Source of the DNA: Pantoea sp. AS-PWVM4
Lineage (GTDB): Bacteria > Pseudomonadota > Gammaproteobacteria > Enterobacterales > Enterobacteriaceae
Direction of reading: 5' to 3'
Assembly: GCF_000468095.1 (NCBI RefSeq)
Contig: NZ_ASZC01000005.1
Span: 186,001 to 250,000, forward strand
DNA length: 64,000 nucleotides
Every line of letters starts with the position of its first letter. Positions within the stretch are counted from its first letter, which is position 1. This document shows, in pieces, positions 18,095 to 27,677 of the stretch. Position numbers and translations under genes: made by a program. A model generated the notes under the pieces. It was not told the origin of the DNA. It ran no database searches and worked only from the letters and a program-made list of their open reading frames with translations.

Positions 18095-18508
18095 ATGAAA
18101 AAATGGCTCCCGGTTGCCTGTCTGTTGCTGAGTGGTTATGCGGGTGCACAGGACAATCCCATCGATCAGAAATTGCAGCGTTGTCTGAACAGCGAATCCA
18201 GTACTGTCGGGATGTCTCAATGTTATGACGCGGCTAATAAGGCGTGGGATCAGGAGATGAACAACCAGTACAACCAAATGATGAAAAAATTAACTGGTGC
18301 ACCTAAAGCCAAACTAAAAAACGCCCAGCGTGCCTGGCTGGCTTATCGTGATAGCTGGCTTGATGCCAGCAAGAGCTACTTTTCCGCCAATCAGGGCACT
18401 ATGGCGATGCTTTCGCTTGGTGCACAAGGGGTCGATTTGGTACGCAATCAGGCACTGATGCTGCAATCTATTAACAAAGGCAGTTGCGCGAATCCCGATG
18501 ATTGTTGA
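18095..18508 (+). CDS. DUF1311/LprI-like secreted protein
   Basis: 137 residues from the ATG at 18095, preceded by GAGGAATTCC; an upstream in-frame ATG at 18056 would put extra residues before the signal peptide MKKWLPVACLLLSGYAGA. The mature part has the family pattern CLNSESSTVGMSQCYDAANKAWDQEMN and NAQRAWLAYRDSWLDA, with a C-terminal Cys pair (SCANPDDC). The family includes the lysozyme-inhibitor LprI N-terminal domain. It is periplasmic and the exact role is unknown. It has 70 nt to the DUF441 gene. Confidence 0.85.
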   Translation: MKKWLPVACLLLSGYAGAQDNPIDQKLQRCLNSESSTVGMSQCYDAANKAWDQEMNNQYNQMMKKLTGAPKAKLKNAQRAWLAYRDSWLDASKSYFSANQGTMAMLSLGAQGVDLVRNQALMLQSINKGSCANPDDC

Positions 18509-18578
18509 TAAATGGGGGCGGTAAAAACCGCTTCGCGTTGGCGATTGTCAACGCCCCATCAATTCTCAGGGAGAAATC

Positions 18579-19028
18579 ATGGCTGCTTATGCCTCGACCA
18601 TCATTCTGATTTGCCTCGCCGTTCTGAGTTATTTCGTCCACAACAACGCCGTCACCATCTCCATTCTGATTCTGTTGGCGATTAAAATTACCCCGCTGGC
18701 GCAGTTCTTCCCTTATGTCGAAAAACAGGGAATTCAACTCGGGATTATTATTTTGACTGTGGCGGTCATGGCACCGCTGGCCAGTGGGTCGCTGCCAGCG
18801 TCTTCGTTGATTAAATCTTTTGCCAACTGGCAATCGATTGTGGCGATTCTGGTCGGGGTGTTTGTGGCATGGTTAGGGGGGCGCGGCGTGCACTTTATGA
18901 GCGCGCAACCCTCGGTGATTGGCGGCTTATTGATTGGGACGGTGATTGGTGTGGCGTTCTTCCGGGGCGTTCCGGTCGGACCATTGATTGCTGCGGGCAT
19001 TGTCTCGCTGTTTGTCGCAGCGAAGTAA
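18579..19028 (+). CDS. yeaL: YeaL, DUF441 inner-membrane protein
   Basis: 149 residues with four hydrophobic segments, ending [16 protein letters not shown]. It resembles E. coli YeaL, a UPF0756/DUF441 membrane protein of unknown function. In E. coli yeaL is elsewhere on the chromosome, so its place beside ppa is a lineage-specific arrangement. CAGGGAG lies upstream of the ATG. Confidence 0.85.
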   Translation: MAAYASTIILICLAVLSYFVHNNAVTISILILLAIKITPLAQFFPYVEKQGIQLGIIILTVAVMAPLASGSLPASSLIKSFANWQSIVAILVGVFVAWLGGRGVHFMSAQPSVIGGLLIGTVIGVAFFRGVPVGPLIAAGIVSLFVAAK

Positions 19029-19084
19029 CCGGCTGGACCATTCCGAAACGCCAAAAAGAGGGCATACTTTCGGAGTCAGTTGGC

Positions 19085-19090
19085 TATAAT
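19085..19090 (+). promoter_or_regulatory. Candidate -10 box of the ppa promoter
   Basis: A perfect TATAAT lies 39 nt before the ppa ATG, in a gap that starts after the yeaL stop. No good -35 hexamer was found at 16-18 bp upstream, so only the -10 element is called. ppa is highly expressed in enterobacteria, which fits a strong -10. Confidence 0.5.
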
Positions 19091-19128
19091 AGCCGACACT
19101 CAACTTACGACTAATGAAGGAAAGCCAG

Positions 19129-19659
19129 ATGAGTTTGAACCAGGTGCCCGCAGGTAAAGATCTGCCAGAAGATATCTATGTCATCATCGAGATCCCTGCC
19201 AATGCCGATCCGATCAAATATGAAGTAGACAAAGAGTCTGGCGCCCTGTTTGTAGACCGTTTTATGTCTACCGCCATGTTCTATCCGTGCAACTACGGTT
19301 ACATCAACAACACCCTGTCTCTGGATGGTGACCCGGTTGACGTACTGGTGCCGACCCCGTATCCGCTGGAGCCGGGCTCCGTTATCCGTTGCCGTCCGGT
19401 TGGCGTGTTGAAAATGACCGACGAATCCGGTGAAGATGCCAAACTGGTTGCGGTTCCGCACACCAAACTGAGCAAAGAGTACGATCACATCAAAGATGTG
19501 AACGACCTGCCGGAACTGCTGCGTGCGCAGATCACCCACTTCTTCGAGCACTACAAAGATCTGGAAAAAGGCAAATGGGTGAAAGTTGACGGCTGGGACA
19601 ACGCAGAAGCCGCCAAAGCTGAGATCATTTCCTCTTTCGAGCGCGCACAGAAGAAATAA
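19129..19659 (+). CDS. ppa: Inorganic pyrophosphatase
   Basis: 176 residues from the ATG at 19129 ([18 protein letters not shown]), preceded by GAAGGAAAG; the E. coli enzyme is also about 176. It hydrolyses PPi to phosphate, drawing biosynthetic reactions forward. Active-site residues are conserved: [26 protein letters not shown] and the Mg2+ signature DGDPVDVLV (near 66-74). It is a cytosolic hexamer. A strong terminator follows. Confidence 0.98.
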   Translation: MSLNQVPAGKDLPEDIYVIIEIPANADPIKYEVDKESGALFVDRFMSTAMFYPCNYGYINNTLSLDGDPVDVLVPTPYPLEPGSVIRCRPVGVLKMTDESGEDAKLVAVPHTKLSKEYDHIKDVNDLPELLRAQITHFFEHYKDLEKGKWVKVDGWDNAEAAKAEIISSFERAQKK

Positions 19660-19689
19660 TCTGTAAAGCGAGCGGAAGACATCCTGTAA

Positions 19690-19719
19690 ACAGGCCCGAT
19701 TTTCGGGCCTGTTTTTTTT
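19690..19719 (+). terminator. Terminator after ppa
   Basis: ACAGGCCCGA-TTT-TCGGGCCTGT is a perfect 10-bp stem running into a tract of eight T. It separates ppa from the convergent glucosyltransferase gene. Confidence 0.93.
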
Positions 19720-19731
19720 CGTCTGTCCTGC

Positions 19732-21213
19732 CTAACGCTGGCAACCCTGCAACGTAAAGTCGACCGTCAGGCGATTTTGATACTTATACAGATCATAATC
19801 CTGATGGTGGGCAATGCGTTCTCCCTGACACAATCCCTCGTGCAGATTCTCATTCGTCACGGTAAGGTCGTCTTTCAACGGGTTAAGCACCTGATAGCCT
19901 TTCAGCGCCATATACGGGAAAGGGAACCACCAGTTGGCAAAATACTCTGGAATCAGCACACCCAAAACCGGATAGTTTCTCAATGAATTTTTATACACCT
20001 GGGCACGAGGTGATGTCCCAACAAACTGCATATAAAAGTTTTGATCAGCGAGCGTCGTGGTATCATTTTTCAACTGATAAACGACACCCTGATTAATATT
20101 ATCCTGCTGTTTGATCGCGTTACCGTAAACATAAATACTGGTCACGGCGTAAAGCAATGGCACGGCCATAACAGCGAAAACAAAACACATTTTCCCTCGG
20201 AATGCCCATGCCATCAACGTGGCGCTAAACAACATAAATCCACTGATTGAAAGCAAAGCGCGCGGGACGAGCAGCGCATTTTCCAAAAACAACAAGTTAC
20301 CGGCAATCATCACAAACGCAACCAGGGGTAATAACAGTGCTAATAAACCGATTGCTATGCGTGAATGCTTCATCCCGGCTCTGATATAACGCAGCGCAAT
20401 AACTGCGGCGGAGATAACAGCCAGAATAAGAATGGCGACCAGCACCGCCATTCCTTTACCGTCTTTATAGAAGGTCTGATTAATGAAATCCCAGTAAGCC
20501 TGTACGTTATGATTGATGGTCAGCCATAACTGATTACCTGCGATATTCGGGTGATTAGCCGGGTGATCGCCTGAAAATGTCGATGGCAGAACAATCTTCA
20601 AATAAATTATCGATGCCACCAGCACTTCCACACCACGTTGCAGCAAAGACATAAAGATAACCGCAGGACGATCATTATTTATTATTTGCCTGAACGTCAC
20701 CACCAGGGCCATCATCACCGCAACATTGACGGCAATCTGATAAAGGCTATAAATTGCGATAATGCTGGCAATGCCAATAACAAAACGAACGATTCTGTGT
20801 AAAGGCGGCAAAAGCACCCACGCTAAACTTAGCGCCAGGGCACAACTTAGTGTCAATACATCAAAACGGTAGGAGAAAACTTCCGCAAGATAAGGGTTTG
20901 CAAAAAAGCTCAGGGTCGCTAATGCACCAATCCAGCCCGGCAAAGAACTGAAGTTTTGTTTATGATAAAGAGAGAAAACGAAGGCCAGCAGCGCAATTGA
21001 AATGATTAATGGAAGTGGGAATATATCCGCCACATGGCTACTCAGAAACATCATTTTCATAATGATGTCAGCCAGTGGCCTGCCATCTCCTCCCCAATTA
21101 GTATACCCGAGCGTCGCTCTCCCGTTATCATCAATATAATAAATATTAGCGATAAGCAATGGCAGACAATAAAGAAAAGCAGCAACAAGATAACTATTAT
21201 AATACTTTTTCAT
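19732..21213 (-). CDS. GtrII-type membrane glucosyltransferase (O-antigen modification)
   Basis: 493 residues, about ten hydrophobic segments. After TM1 comes YIDDNGRATLGYTNWGGDGRPLAD, whose acidic pair and GRPL motif fit the GtrII family (Glucos_trans_II). In Shigella and Salmonella phages such proteins move glucose from undecaprenyl-phosphate-glucose to O-antigen on the periplasmic face. The partners GtrA (flippase) and GtrB (donor synthase) are not in the window. The coding sequence is visibly richer in A+T than its neighbours, suggesting horizontal origin. It lies between ppa and ytfP, each closed off by its own terminator. The receiving sugar cannot be deduced. Confidence 0.8.
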   Translation of the reverse strand: MKKYYNSYLVAAFLYCLPLLIANIYYIDDNGRATLGYTNWGGDGRPLADIIMKMMFLSSHVADIFPLPLIISIALLAFVFSLYHKQNFSSLPGWIGALATLSFFANPYLAEVFSYRFDVLTLSCALALSLAWVLLPPLHRIVRFVIGIASIIAIYSLYQIAVNVAVMMALVVTFRQIINNDRPAVIFMSLLQRGVEVLVASIIYLKIVLPSTFSGDHPANHPNIAGNQLWLTINHNVQAYWDFINQTFYKDGKGMAVLVAILILAVISAAVIALRYIRAGMKHSRIAIGLLALLLPLVAFVMIAGNLLFLENALLVPRALLSISGFMLFSATLMAWAFRGKMCFVFAVMAVPLLYAVTSIYVYGNAIKQQDNINQGVVYQLKNDTTTLADQNFYMQFVGTSPRAQVYKNSLRNYPVLGVLIPEYFANWWFPFPYMALKGYQVLNPLKDDLTVTNENLHEGLCQGERIAHHQDYDLYKYQNRLTVDFTLQGCQR

Positions 21214-21307
21214 TTCCCTTCTCGTTTATATTATTGTCCCAACCCTGTGAACGGGATGACTCACCACACCAGACCAATCGCTTGTCTATCTGCCCGGTCT
21301 GAACTGT

Positions 21308-21340
21308 AAAAAAGGGCCATGTACGACATGACCCTTTTTA
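21308..21340 (-). terminator. Terminator after the tamA-tamB-ytfP operon
   Basis: AAAAAGGGCCATGT-ACG-ACATGACCCTTTTTA forms a long stem with one mismatch and A/T tracts on both sides, so it could work in both directions. It lies 21 nt past the ytfP stop. Confidence 0.8.
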
Positions 21341-21360
21341 ATAACTGTTAACCCTTCAGG

Positions 21361-21717
21361 TTACTCATCCTTTGGCAGATCCTCGCGCTGCAACCAGTCA
21401 CCGCTCGGGATACGAGTAAGTCCTTTGATTGAGCGCTGATAAACGTAAAGCCAGGCGCTGCCATAAGGCGTCTGGATCAATTGGCGTTTATATTCGCCAT
21501 TCCTGGTGCGCAAAGCATCCAGCTCGCCCAGGGTGCTGGCGTCGATGCGATAGACTTCGCAATAGACGCTTCCCTCCCCTTCAACCACGCCCGGGTAGTG
21601 ACCCAGATTGTAGAGTTCAAACCCTTCAATCTGATGGTCACCAAGCCATTGCGCATTCGTCATCCAGTGACTGTTTCCTTGTTTGCGCCGTAAACTGCCG
21701 TAGACAATTATTCGCAT
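21361..21717 (-). CDS. ytfP: YtfP, gamma-glutamylcyclotransferase-like protein
   Basis: 118 residues. The N-terminus IIVYGSLRRKQGN has the YGSLR phosphate-binding motif of the gamma-glutamylcyclotransferase (BtrG-like) fold, and Glu in CEVYRID/LGELDALRT matches the region holding the catalytic acid. E. coli YtfP has no proven reaction. It begins 2 nt after the tamB stop, so it is cotranscribed with tamA and tamB. Confidence 0.93.
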   Translation of the reverse strand: MRIIVYGSLRRKQGNSHWMTNAQWLGDHQIEGFELYNLGHYPGVVEGEGSVYCEVYRIDASTLGELDALRTRNGEYKRQLIQTPYGSAWLYVYQRSIKGLTRIPSGDWLQREDLPKDE

Positions 21718-21719
21718 TG

Positions 21720-24700
21720 CTAAAACTCAAACTGATAGAGCAAATCCAGTGCCTGATCAACGCCAGACACGGCTTCCAAATAGAGTTTGGGCATCAGGCG
21801 ATAACGCAAGGTTAAGGTCGCCAGTGAATCAAATATGCCAACACCGTATTTTACTTGCAGACCTGGCAACACATAACCACTTACCTGCACCTGCTGGCTG
21901 TCGCCAACACCGGTGGTATCAAGCGCAAGGTTACTGACGCCAAATGTCTCCCCGATTTTACCCATAACCTGCCCACTTTGTGCAACCCCCAGGCCAATTA
22001 ACGCAGAAGTTAGTGCATTGCTGTCGCCGTTGGCATCGAGTCCCTGACCACGCAACAGATAAGAAAGCGCCTCCTGCTGCGACATCGCCGGGTCGGAGAA
22101 GATTTCAACTTTAGGTTCATCGGCTAACCCGGTCACGCGAATCCCGGCGGTGACATCATCCTCAGTCGATTCCGGGTTGCGGATGGCTTCGAGGTTCAGA
22201 TAAGGCTGATCAGGCGGTCCGGCGAATTGCAACTCGCCTTTGCGTACAATCAGATCCTGACCGTAAGCACGGAAACGACCGTCCGGGATATTAATCTGCC
22301 CGTTCAGACCAAGACCGGTTTTATCCTGCACCAGCTTCAGGTCGCCATTCAGCTTCGCTTTCAGGCCGAAGGCTGACAAACGCACATCGTTTCCGACGTG
22401 GATAACCAGATTGCTGTTGATCGGGATGGCGGTGGTTTTCGGCTGAATCGGTTTCAGATTCTGGTCCAGCATCACTTCGTCCGAGGACACGCCAGTTGCA
22501 CTTTCCGGCACTTCCTGCACGGTGATGCGCGCCCAGGGAATATCCACCCGGCCATCAAGATTGAAAGCCGCTGGCGTCGCTTCAAACACCAGGTCTGGCG
22601 ACACATCCATACGCACCATTGGCGGTACGGTGACGCGTACCCGGCTGCCCTGCGCGGCAATGCGCGCACGCCAGTTATCGAGCTGGCTCCAGTCAGCATT
22701 GCCGTTAAGATTGATATTGCCCTGGGCGGTCTGGATCAAGCCATTGAGGGTCGAACTCATCCCGTTAAATACCATGTTGAGGTTAGCCGCGGTGAGGTCA
22801 ACCGGCATAAAACTGGCTTCAACGTCCACGCCACTCAACGCCAACTGGCCGAACACCTGCGGCTGTTGCAGATTGCCGCCGAGCCGAAGGGCGCTGTTGA
22901 GATTGCCCTTGATCTTCTCGCCCTGCATCAATGCCGGGTTGAACATCGCCAGCGAAATATTGCTGATGTTGACGTTACCCGATAGCTGACGACGTTTCTC
23001 GGGGTCAGCGATTTGCACATCGCCACTTAACTGCCCGTTATTCACAATGCGAATTAGCCAGTCGAGCTGGGCACGACCGTTGTGCATGGCGGCATTGAGG
23101 TTCAGGGTGTCGAAAGCAATCGGCAGGGTATTACCCTGCACATCCTGTTCGACTTTCACGCCATTGCCCTTCAGTGCAACGGTGCCGGTCGGCAGTGCGC
23201 CGTCGGCCGTCCAGTTCACGCGTGCATCGCCGCTGAATACGCCGGTCAGCTTAGTTTCATCGGTCAGGAAAGGTTTGATCATCGCTAAATCAAAACGACT
23301 CAGCACCACATGGGCGTGACCACTGGCACCCGCTTCAATCGGCTCCGGCACGCACACCTGCGCATTCGGGTTTTGCCAGCAGTGTGGCCCGATAGTCGCG
23401 GTTTGTTTGCTGTTGAGATAATCAATCGCCATCGCCCGCGTCAGACGCCACTCGCCTACCGGGGTGTCGAAGCGGGTATTGTTCAACGTCCCCTGCCAGT
23501 GCTGCGTTTTGCGGTCAAAGCTGCCGTTGAGCGCCAGCTGACCGGAAACCGGCTCACCCTGCACGTTCAGTTTCAACTGATGCTGCTTTTCGTTGCCGTC
23601 AGCATTGAGCGTCAGCAGATTGATCGCCAGCGTATCCTGCTTCAGTTGCTCAACGCGCAGTTGCAGTTTACCCGCCACCTGGTCGCTGGATTTCACGTCT
23701 CCCTGCAACGCAACACGCGCAATGCTCAACGCCTGCCAGCGCAAGCCGGTAGCAGTAAGGTCAGCCAGCACCTGCGGTGCCTTAAGCGTTCCGCGTGCCT
23801 TGATGTTGCCTTTCACCACACCGCCCAACCCTGGCAGCGCATTGTCGAGGTGCGGCGCATCAATGACGGCGTCCAGATTCAGTGCATCACCCAGCTCGCC
23901 TTTGACATCAACATGGTTACGCCCCAGCACCAGATTGATTCCGGGGATTTTCCACTGGTTGTAGCTGTTGCCGGTGAGAGAACCATCGGCGCTGACCGCA
24001 TTATTTTTCACATTCCCTTTCAGCTGTAGCTGCGGCACGCTCAGCTGCCAACTACCGCCGTACAGGCTACCGCGTGTGGTGATTTTGCCATCCAGCTTCG
24101 CTGGCCACTCCGGGTATTGTTTGGCGGTGTTGATGCCGGATAGCGTCAGTTCACTGTGCCAGCTGATCGCTTTGCTCCAGTCCACCAGCGCGGTCAGGTC
24201 GATATTGCCCTGCAACGCCGCCACCCGCAGCTTGTCGAGGTTGAACTGCTGCACATTGCCTTTGCCGTCGAGTGAGATGTCAGCAGGTGGGACACCTTCT
24301 CCTTTCACCGCCGTACGCAATGACATCACGTAATCGGTGGCTTTGCCTTTAAACTGATAATCCAGCTTATCCGCCTGATACTGCACCGGGCCGGTCAGCG
24401 GCCAACGCAGTTGCGGGCTGGTAAATTTCAGCGACAACGGCAGCCCCACCACCGCAGGCTGGGCGGCAGCATCTAACTGCGCCTGCACCGGGCCAGAAAG
24501 ATTAAGCGCCAGCTTTAACTCATCACGCAGCGCGCCGCTCAGGTTCAGTTTGATCTTCTCCCCTTTAATCGGGTCGAGATTCACCGCACCGTTGAGCGCA
24601 AAATTGACCGGCCAGTTATCGGCCAGAGTGGCCTCACCGCTGGCGTTGACCTGCCCCTGGGTGGAATCCACATCAAAGGTTTCCAGTTGCAGATGGCGAT

Positions 24701-25490
24701 CGTTCGTCTGGGCTTTCAGCAGCAGGCTGTTGATGGTGACATCGGTATCGCCGGTCAGTCGCAGTTGTTTACCGCTCAGCTCCTGCACGGTGATATCCAG
24801 CGGCAGTGCAAAGTCCGGTAACGCAGGCAGTAGCGGTTGAGCAAACATCGCCTGTAGCGTCTCGCCCAGCGGTTTCTCTTCCGGCTGCGGTTGCTGAACT
24901 TTCGGCTGCACCACCTGCTCGTCGACGACTTTGGCTGCTTTAGGCAGCGCAATCAGCAGGCTTTCAATATGGGTTGGTGTCAGTGTCAGCGCACGCTCCT
25001 GCCAGTGCAGGCCGGTAGTGAAATCCAGCAGCGAAATCGCCGTGTCATCTACTTTGACATTGATGTTATGCAGGCCGACTTTGCTGAGGGTGATCGGATA
25101 GGGGGTGCTGAGATTGGTCGTCCCGCTCTCCGGCTCCGGCGCAGGCGCACTGGCCGGTGCCATTTTCTTACTATCCACCACCACGCTGACATCCTGCAAT
25201 CCGATGTCATCGACACACACCGAGGAGTGCAGCAGACAATTCAGGTTGAGCGCCAGATGGAAGCGTCCGGCATCCACGCTGACGCCCGGCATTTCATACT
25301 TCACGCCACTGAGCGTCAGATCGCGCCAGCCACCTTCGACTTTGTTGATGGATAATCCCGGCACCCAGCGATCGGCCCCTTTCAACAACAGATGCAAACC
25401 CGGTGTGGTGCCAATCAGAAACGCCACGCTGCCGAAAATCAGCAGCAGAAAAATACCAAAACCAATCAGGACCTTTTTCCACAGCTTCAT
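21720..25490 (-). CDS. tamB: TamB, inner-membrane-anchored AsmA-like protein
   Basis: 1256 residues, close to the ~1259 of E. coli. An N-terminal TM anchor (about 6-28) is followed by a very long beta-rich periplasmic region of AsmA-like repeats, with a conserved C-terminal DUF490 domain ending DLLYQFEF, a beta-signal-like tail with terminal Phe. TamB pairs with TamA, and with YhdP and YdbH it is implicated in phospholipid transport to the outer membrane. Its ATG overlaps the tamA stop by 4 nt. Confidence 0.97.
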   Translation of the reverse strand: MKLWKKVLIGFGIFLLLIFGSVAFLIGTTPGLHLLLKGADRWVPGLSINKVEGGWRDLTLSGVKYEMPGVSVDAGRFHLALNLNCLLHSSVCVDDIGLQDVSVVVDSKKMAPASAPAPEPESGTTNLSTPYPITLSKVGLHNINVKVDDTAISLLDFTTGLHWQERALTLTPTHIESLLIALPKAAKVVDEQVVQPKVQQPQPEEKPLGETLQAMFAQPLLPALPDFALPLDITVQELSGKQLRLTGDTDVTINSLLLKAQTNDRHLQLETFDVDSTQGQVNASGEATLADNWPVNFALNGAVNLDPIKGEKIKLNLSGALRDELKLALNLSGPVQAQLDAAAQPAVVGLPLSLKFTSPQLRWPLTGPVQYQADKLDYQFKGKATDYVMSLRTAVKGEGVPPADISLDGKGNVQQFNLDKLRVAALQGNIDLTALVDWSKAISWHSELTLSGINTAKQYPEWPAKLDGKITTRGSLYGGSWQLSVPQLQLKGNVKNNAVSADGSLTGNSYNQWKIPGINLVLGRNHVDVKGELGDALNLDAVIDAPHLDNALPGLGGVVKGNIKARGTLKAPQVLADLTATGLRWQALSIARVALQGDVKSSDQVAGKLQLRVEQLKQDTLAINLLTLNADGNEKQHQLKLNVQGEPVSGQLALNGSFDRKTQHWQGTLNNTRFDTPVGEWRLTRAMAIDYLNSKQTATIGPHCWQNPNAQVCVPEPIEAGASGHAHVVLSRFDLAMIKPFLTDETKLTGVFSGDARVNWTADGALPTGTVALKGNGVKVEQDVQGNTLPIAFDTLNLNAAMHNGRAQLDWLIRIVNNGQLSGDVQIADPEKRRQLSGNVNISNISLAMFNPALMQGEKIKGNLNSALRLGGNLQQPQVFGQLALSGVDVEASFMPVDLTAANLNMVFNGMSSTLNGLIQTAQGNINLNGNADWSQLDNWRARIAAQGSRVRVTVPPMVRMDVSPDLVFEATPAAFNLDGRVDIPWARITVQEVPESATGVSSDEVMLDQNLKPIQPKTTAIPINSNLVIHVGNDVRLSAFGLKAKLNGDLKLVQDKTGLGLNGQINIPDGRFRAYGQDLIVRKGELQFAGPPDQPYLNLEAIRNPESTEDDVTAGIRVTGLADEPKVEIFSDPAMSQQEALSYLLRGQGLDANGDSNALTSALIGLGVAQSGQVMGKIGETFGVSNLALDTTGVGDSQQVQVSGYVLPGLQVKYGVGIFDSLATLTLRYRLMPKLYLEAVSGVDQALDLLYQFEF

Positions 25491-27226
25491 AGTTCAGGCC
25501 CCAGTCCGATATAAAATTGCAATCCATGCTCCTCATCATCACCAATCGGACGAGCGATATCGAGTTTGATTGGCCCGACCGGAGAGGCCCAGCGCACGCC
25601 AAAGCCCGCGCCGGTTTTAAAGTTGCTTTGTTTGATATCGTTCACCGCTTCGCCGGAGTCGATGAACACCGCTCCCCACCATTTTCCGGTCACGTTGTAC
25701 TGATATTCGACGGAGCCGGTCGCCAGTTTCGAGGCGCCGGTCAGCTTACCGTTGTCATCGCGCGGTGAAATTCCCTGATATTTGTAACCGCGAATGCTGC
25801 GGTCACCCCCGGCGAAGAAGCGTAAGTCGGGCGGGACTTTTTCAAAATCGTTGGTTTCAATCCAGCCAAGATTGCCGCGAAGCACAAAGCGATTCTTCTC
25901 ACCCAGCGTGCGGATCCAGACGTTTTGCGCCTGTAAGATCAGGAAGTCGACATCTGAACCCCAGGTGGTATCCGACACATCTGCGGAATAGCGCTGGGAA
26001 TCGCCCCAGTTTGGCATCAAGCCACCACGCGAACGGGTACGGCTAAGGCTGACGCCGGGATACAGCAGCATGGTGGTGTTGGTGACGCTACCCTGGGTAA
26101 AGTGGTCAAGACTCCAGCGCAGGTTGACGGCTCTTTGCCAGCCGCTGCTGCTGTCCCAGTTACGTGACACACCAAGCGTGGTGGTGTCAGCTTTGGTGTC
26201 GTTCAGGTCGGTGCGTTTTACCCCACCGGAGAAGGTATAATATTGTTCCAGCGGGCTTTTCAGCAGCGGGACTTTATAGCTGAGATCGAGCTGCTGTTCC
26301 GGCGCGGAAATATAGGCGCTGGTGGTCAGGCTATGGCCGCTGTCATTAATCCACGGCTTTTTCCAGGTGCCTTTCAGACGCGGCCCGACATCGGTGGAGT
26401 AACCGATACCGGTTTCGATGGTGTTTTCCGTGCGCGGAGAAACAACGGCATTGAGCGGCAACACTTTGGTTTGCCGCCCTTTATCAAATTCGGGTGCCAC
26501 CACGACCGAGTTGAACCACCCTGTGGCGGAGAGACGGCGGTTTAGTTCTGCCAAATCGCGCGAGCTGTAGGGATCGCCCTCTTTAAACGGCACCAGATTG
26601 CGCAGATAGGCTTCATTAATCTGCGATCCCTGAAAAGTTACATCACCAAAGCGATAACGTGGGCCGCTGTCATAATCGATGTTCCAAAACGCCTCACGAC
26701 GCTCCACTGACACGCCAAGCTGGCTCTGCTTAAAGTCACCGTCGAAATAACCATTACGCAGCGCCAGGCTGGAGAAACCGCTTTTAAATTTGTCGTAATC
26801 ACCATGATTGAGCTGAGTACCCACCTTCGGGGTGCCCTGCTTAACCCAGGCTTTGTAGTCGGGGTCGTTTTTCGCGGCACCTTCCACCACGATGGTACTG
26901 CCGCCAATCTTGACGGGCTCTCCGGCCGTGACGCGCGCGATTAATACCGGGCGTCCCCCCTGCGGCGGTGCCGGACGCGATTCGAAATCAATCTGAGGCT
27001 CATAGTAACCCAGGGCGCGTAGCCCCTCTTTAACCGCTACGGCAACACGCGCGCGGAAACGACCGTCGTTGGAAACCTCGTCGCTACCAATGGTGGAGAG
27101 GCGCGCCCTGACGTTTTTCTCTAAATCCCCGGATAAGCCTTCCAGCTGCAATCGCACCTTGGCCGCATGAAGGGCAGGTGCGACCAGCAACAGGCTGGCC
27201 ATGCAATAAATATGAAATCGTGGCAC
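25487..27226 (-). CDS. tamA: TamA, Omp85-family outer-membrane protein
   Basis: 579 residues starting at GTG, with AGGAGT upstream. A signal peptide ends APALHA, three POTRA domains follow (about 22-265), and then a 16-strand beta-barrel with the Omp85 signature [21 protein letters not shown] (strand/loop 6) and [18 protein letters not shown]. It works with TamB in assembling certain outer-membrane proteins and in envelope lipid balance. In E. coli msrA lies divergently upstream; here the upstream gap holds no msrA. Confidence 0.97.
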   Translation of the reverse strand: MPRFHIYCMASLLLVAPALHAAKVRLQLEGLSGDLEKNVRARLSTIGSDEVSNDGRFRARVAVAVKEGLRALGYYEPQIDFESRPAPPQGGRPVLIARVTAGEPVKIGGSTIVVEGAAKNDPDYKAWVKQGTPKVGTQLNHGDYDKFKSGFSSLALRNGYFDGDFKQSQLGVSVERREAFWNIDYDSGPRYRFGDVTFQGSQINEAYLRNLVPFKEGDPYSSRDLAELNRRLSATGWFNSVVVAPEFDKGRQTKVLPLNAVVSPRTENTIETGIGYSTDVGPRLKGTWKKPWINDSGHSLTTSAYISAPEQQLDLSYKVPLLKSPLEQYYTFSGGVKRTDLNDTKADTTTLGVSRNWDSSSGWQRAVNLRWSLDHFTQGSVTNTTMLLYPGVSLSRTRSRGGLMPNWGDSQRYSADVSDTTWGSDVDFLILQAQNVWIRTLGEKNRFVLRGNLGWIETNDFEKVPPDLRFFAGGDRSIRGYKYQGISPRDDNGKLTGASKLATGSVEYQYNVTGKWWGAVFIDSGEAVNDIKQSNFKTGAGFGVRWASPVGPIKLDIARPIGDDEEHGLQFYIGLGPEL

Positions 27227-27496
27227 GCTTACTCCTGTTAATAATGCCTGCCCCTATTCCGCAGGGGCATTTTTTTGTTTCGCGGGTAAAACCCGTGCAG
27301 GCATACCCATCAGCATAGCCGCTCTTTTCCCCGAACAGCTGCGTAAAAACGGCAATTAAGCCAAATCGTGTCTATTGTCGGCAAATGACCGGAGCGATAC
27401 AACAACGAAGCGGCGCTTCTGCGGGTTCTTGACAAGCACTCAGACTAATCTTAAGCGCTGTTACGTCTCCGCTGGCGGCATGATGAGCGCTGCTGC

Positions 27497-27502
27497 TATA
27501 AT
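27497..27502 (+). promoter_or_regulatory. Candidate -10 box of the paeA promoter
   Basis: A perfect TATAAT, 175 nt before the paeA ATG. No convincing -35 hexamer lies 16-18 bp upstream. A transcript starting near 27509 would have a leader of about 170 nt that includes the hairpins described separately. Confidence 0.45.
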
Positions 27503-27552
27503 CACCGTCCGGCAGGCATCGCCTGCTTTCATTTCTGCCCCGACGTTTACTG

Positions 27553-27656
27553 ACTTGTCGAATTGGCGCAGACATTTTTGGCACGGATAGCCCTGTTTGA
27601 CTGGTAAGTACCGGATGTACGCCCTTTCTGAGCTGCCCAGGCCAAAAATGACAAGT
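27553..27656 (+). promoter_or_regulatory. Long-range structured leader of paeA
   Basis: CATTTTTGGC at 27573-27582 pairs perfectly with GCCAAAAATG at 27641-27650, and ACTTGTC at 27553-27559 pairs with GACAAGT at 27650-27656. The two pairings share base 27650, so they are stacked or mutually exclusive. Smaller hairpins (GGT-AAGT-ACC, or GTAC-CGGAT-GTAC) lie in the enclosed loop. The structure ends about 20 nt before the start codon. Regulation by it is inference. Confidence 0.4.
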
Positions 27657-27677
27657 GATTAACCCAACGGACCTTTT

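Larger units (their letters stand above)
27227..27677. other. 451-bp intergenic region between tamA and paeA
   Basis: No gene was supported here. It contains a hairpin TGCCCCT-ATTCCGC-AGGGGCA with seven T (27249-27276, plus-strand polarity), 23 nt upstream of the tamA start. It also has a perfect TATAAT at 27497-27502, followed directly by a GCAGGC-ATC-GCCTGC hairpin (27512-27526) and a long-range pairing in the paeA leader. msrA, which sits here in E. coli, is not present even as a visible remnant. Confidence 0.7.
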
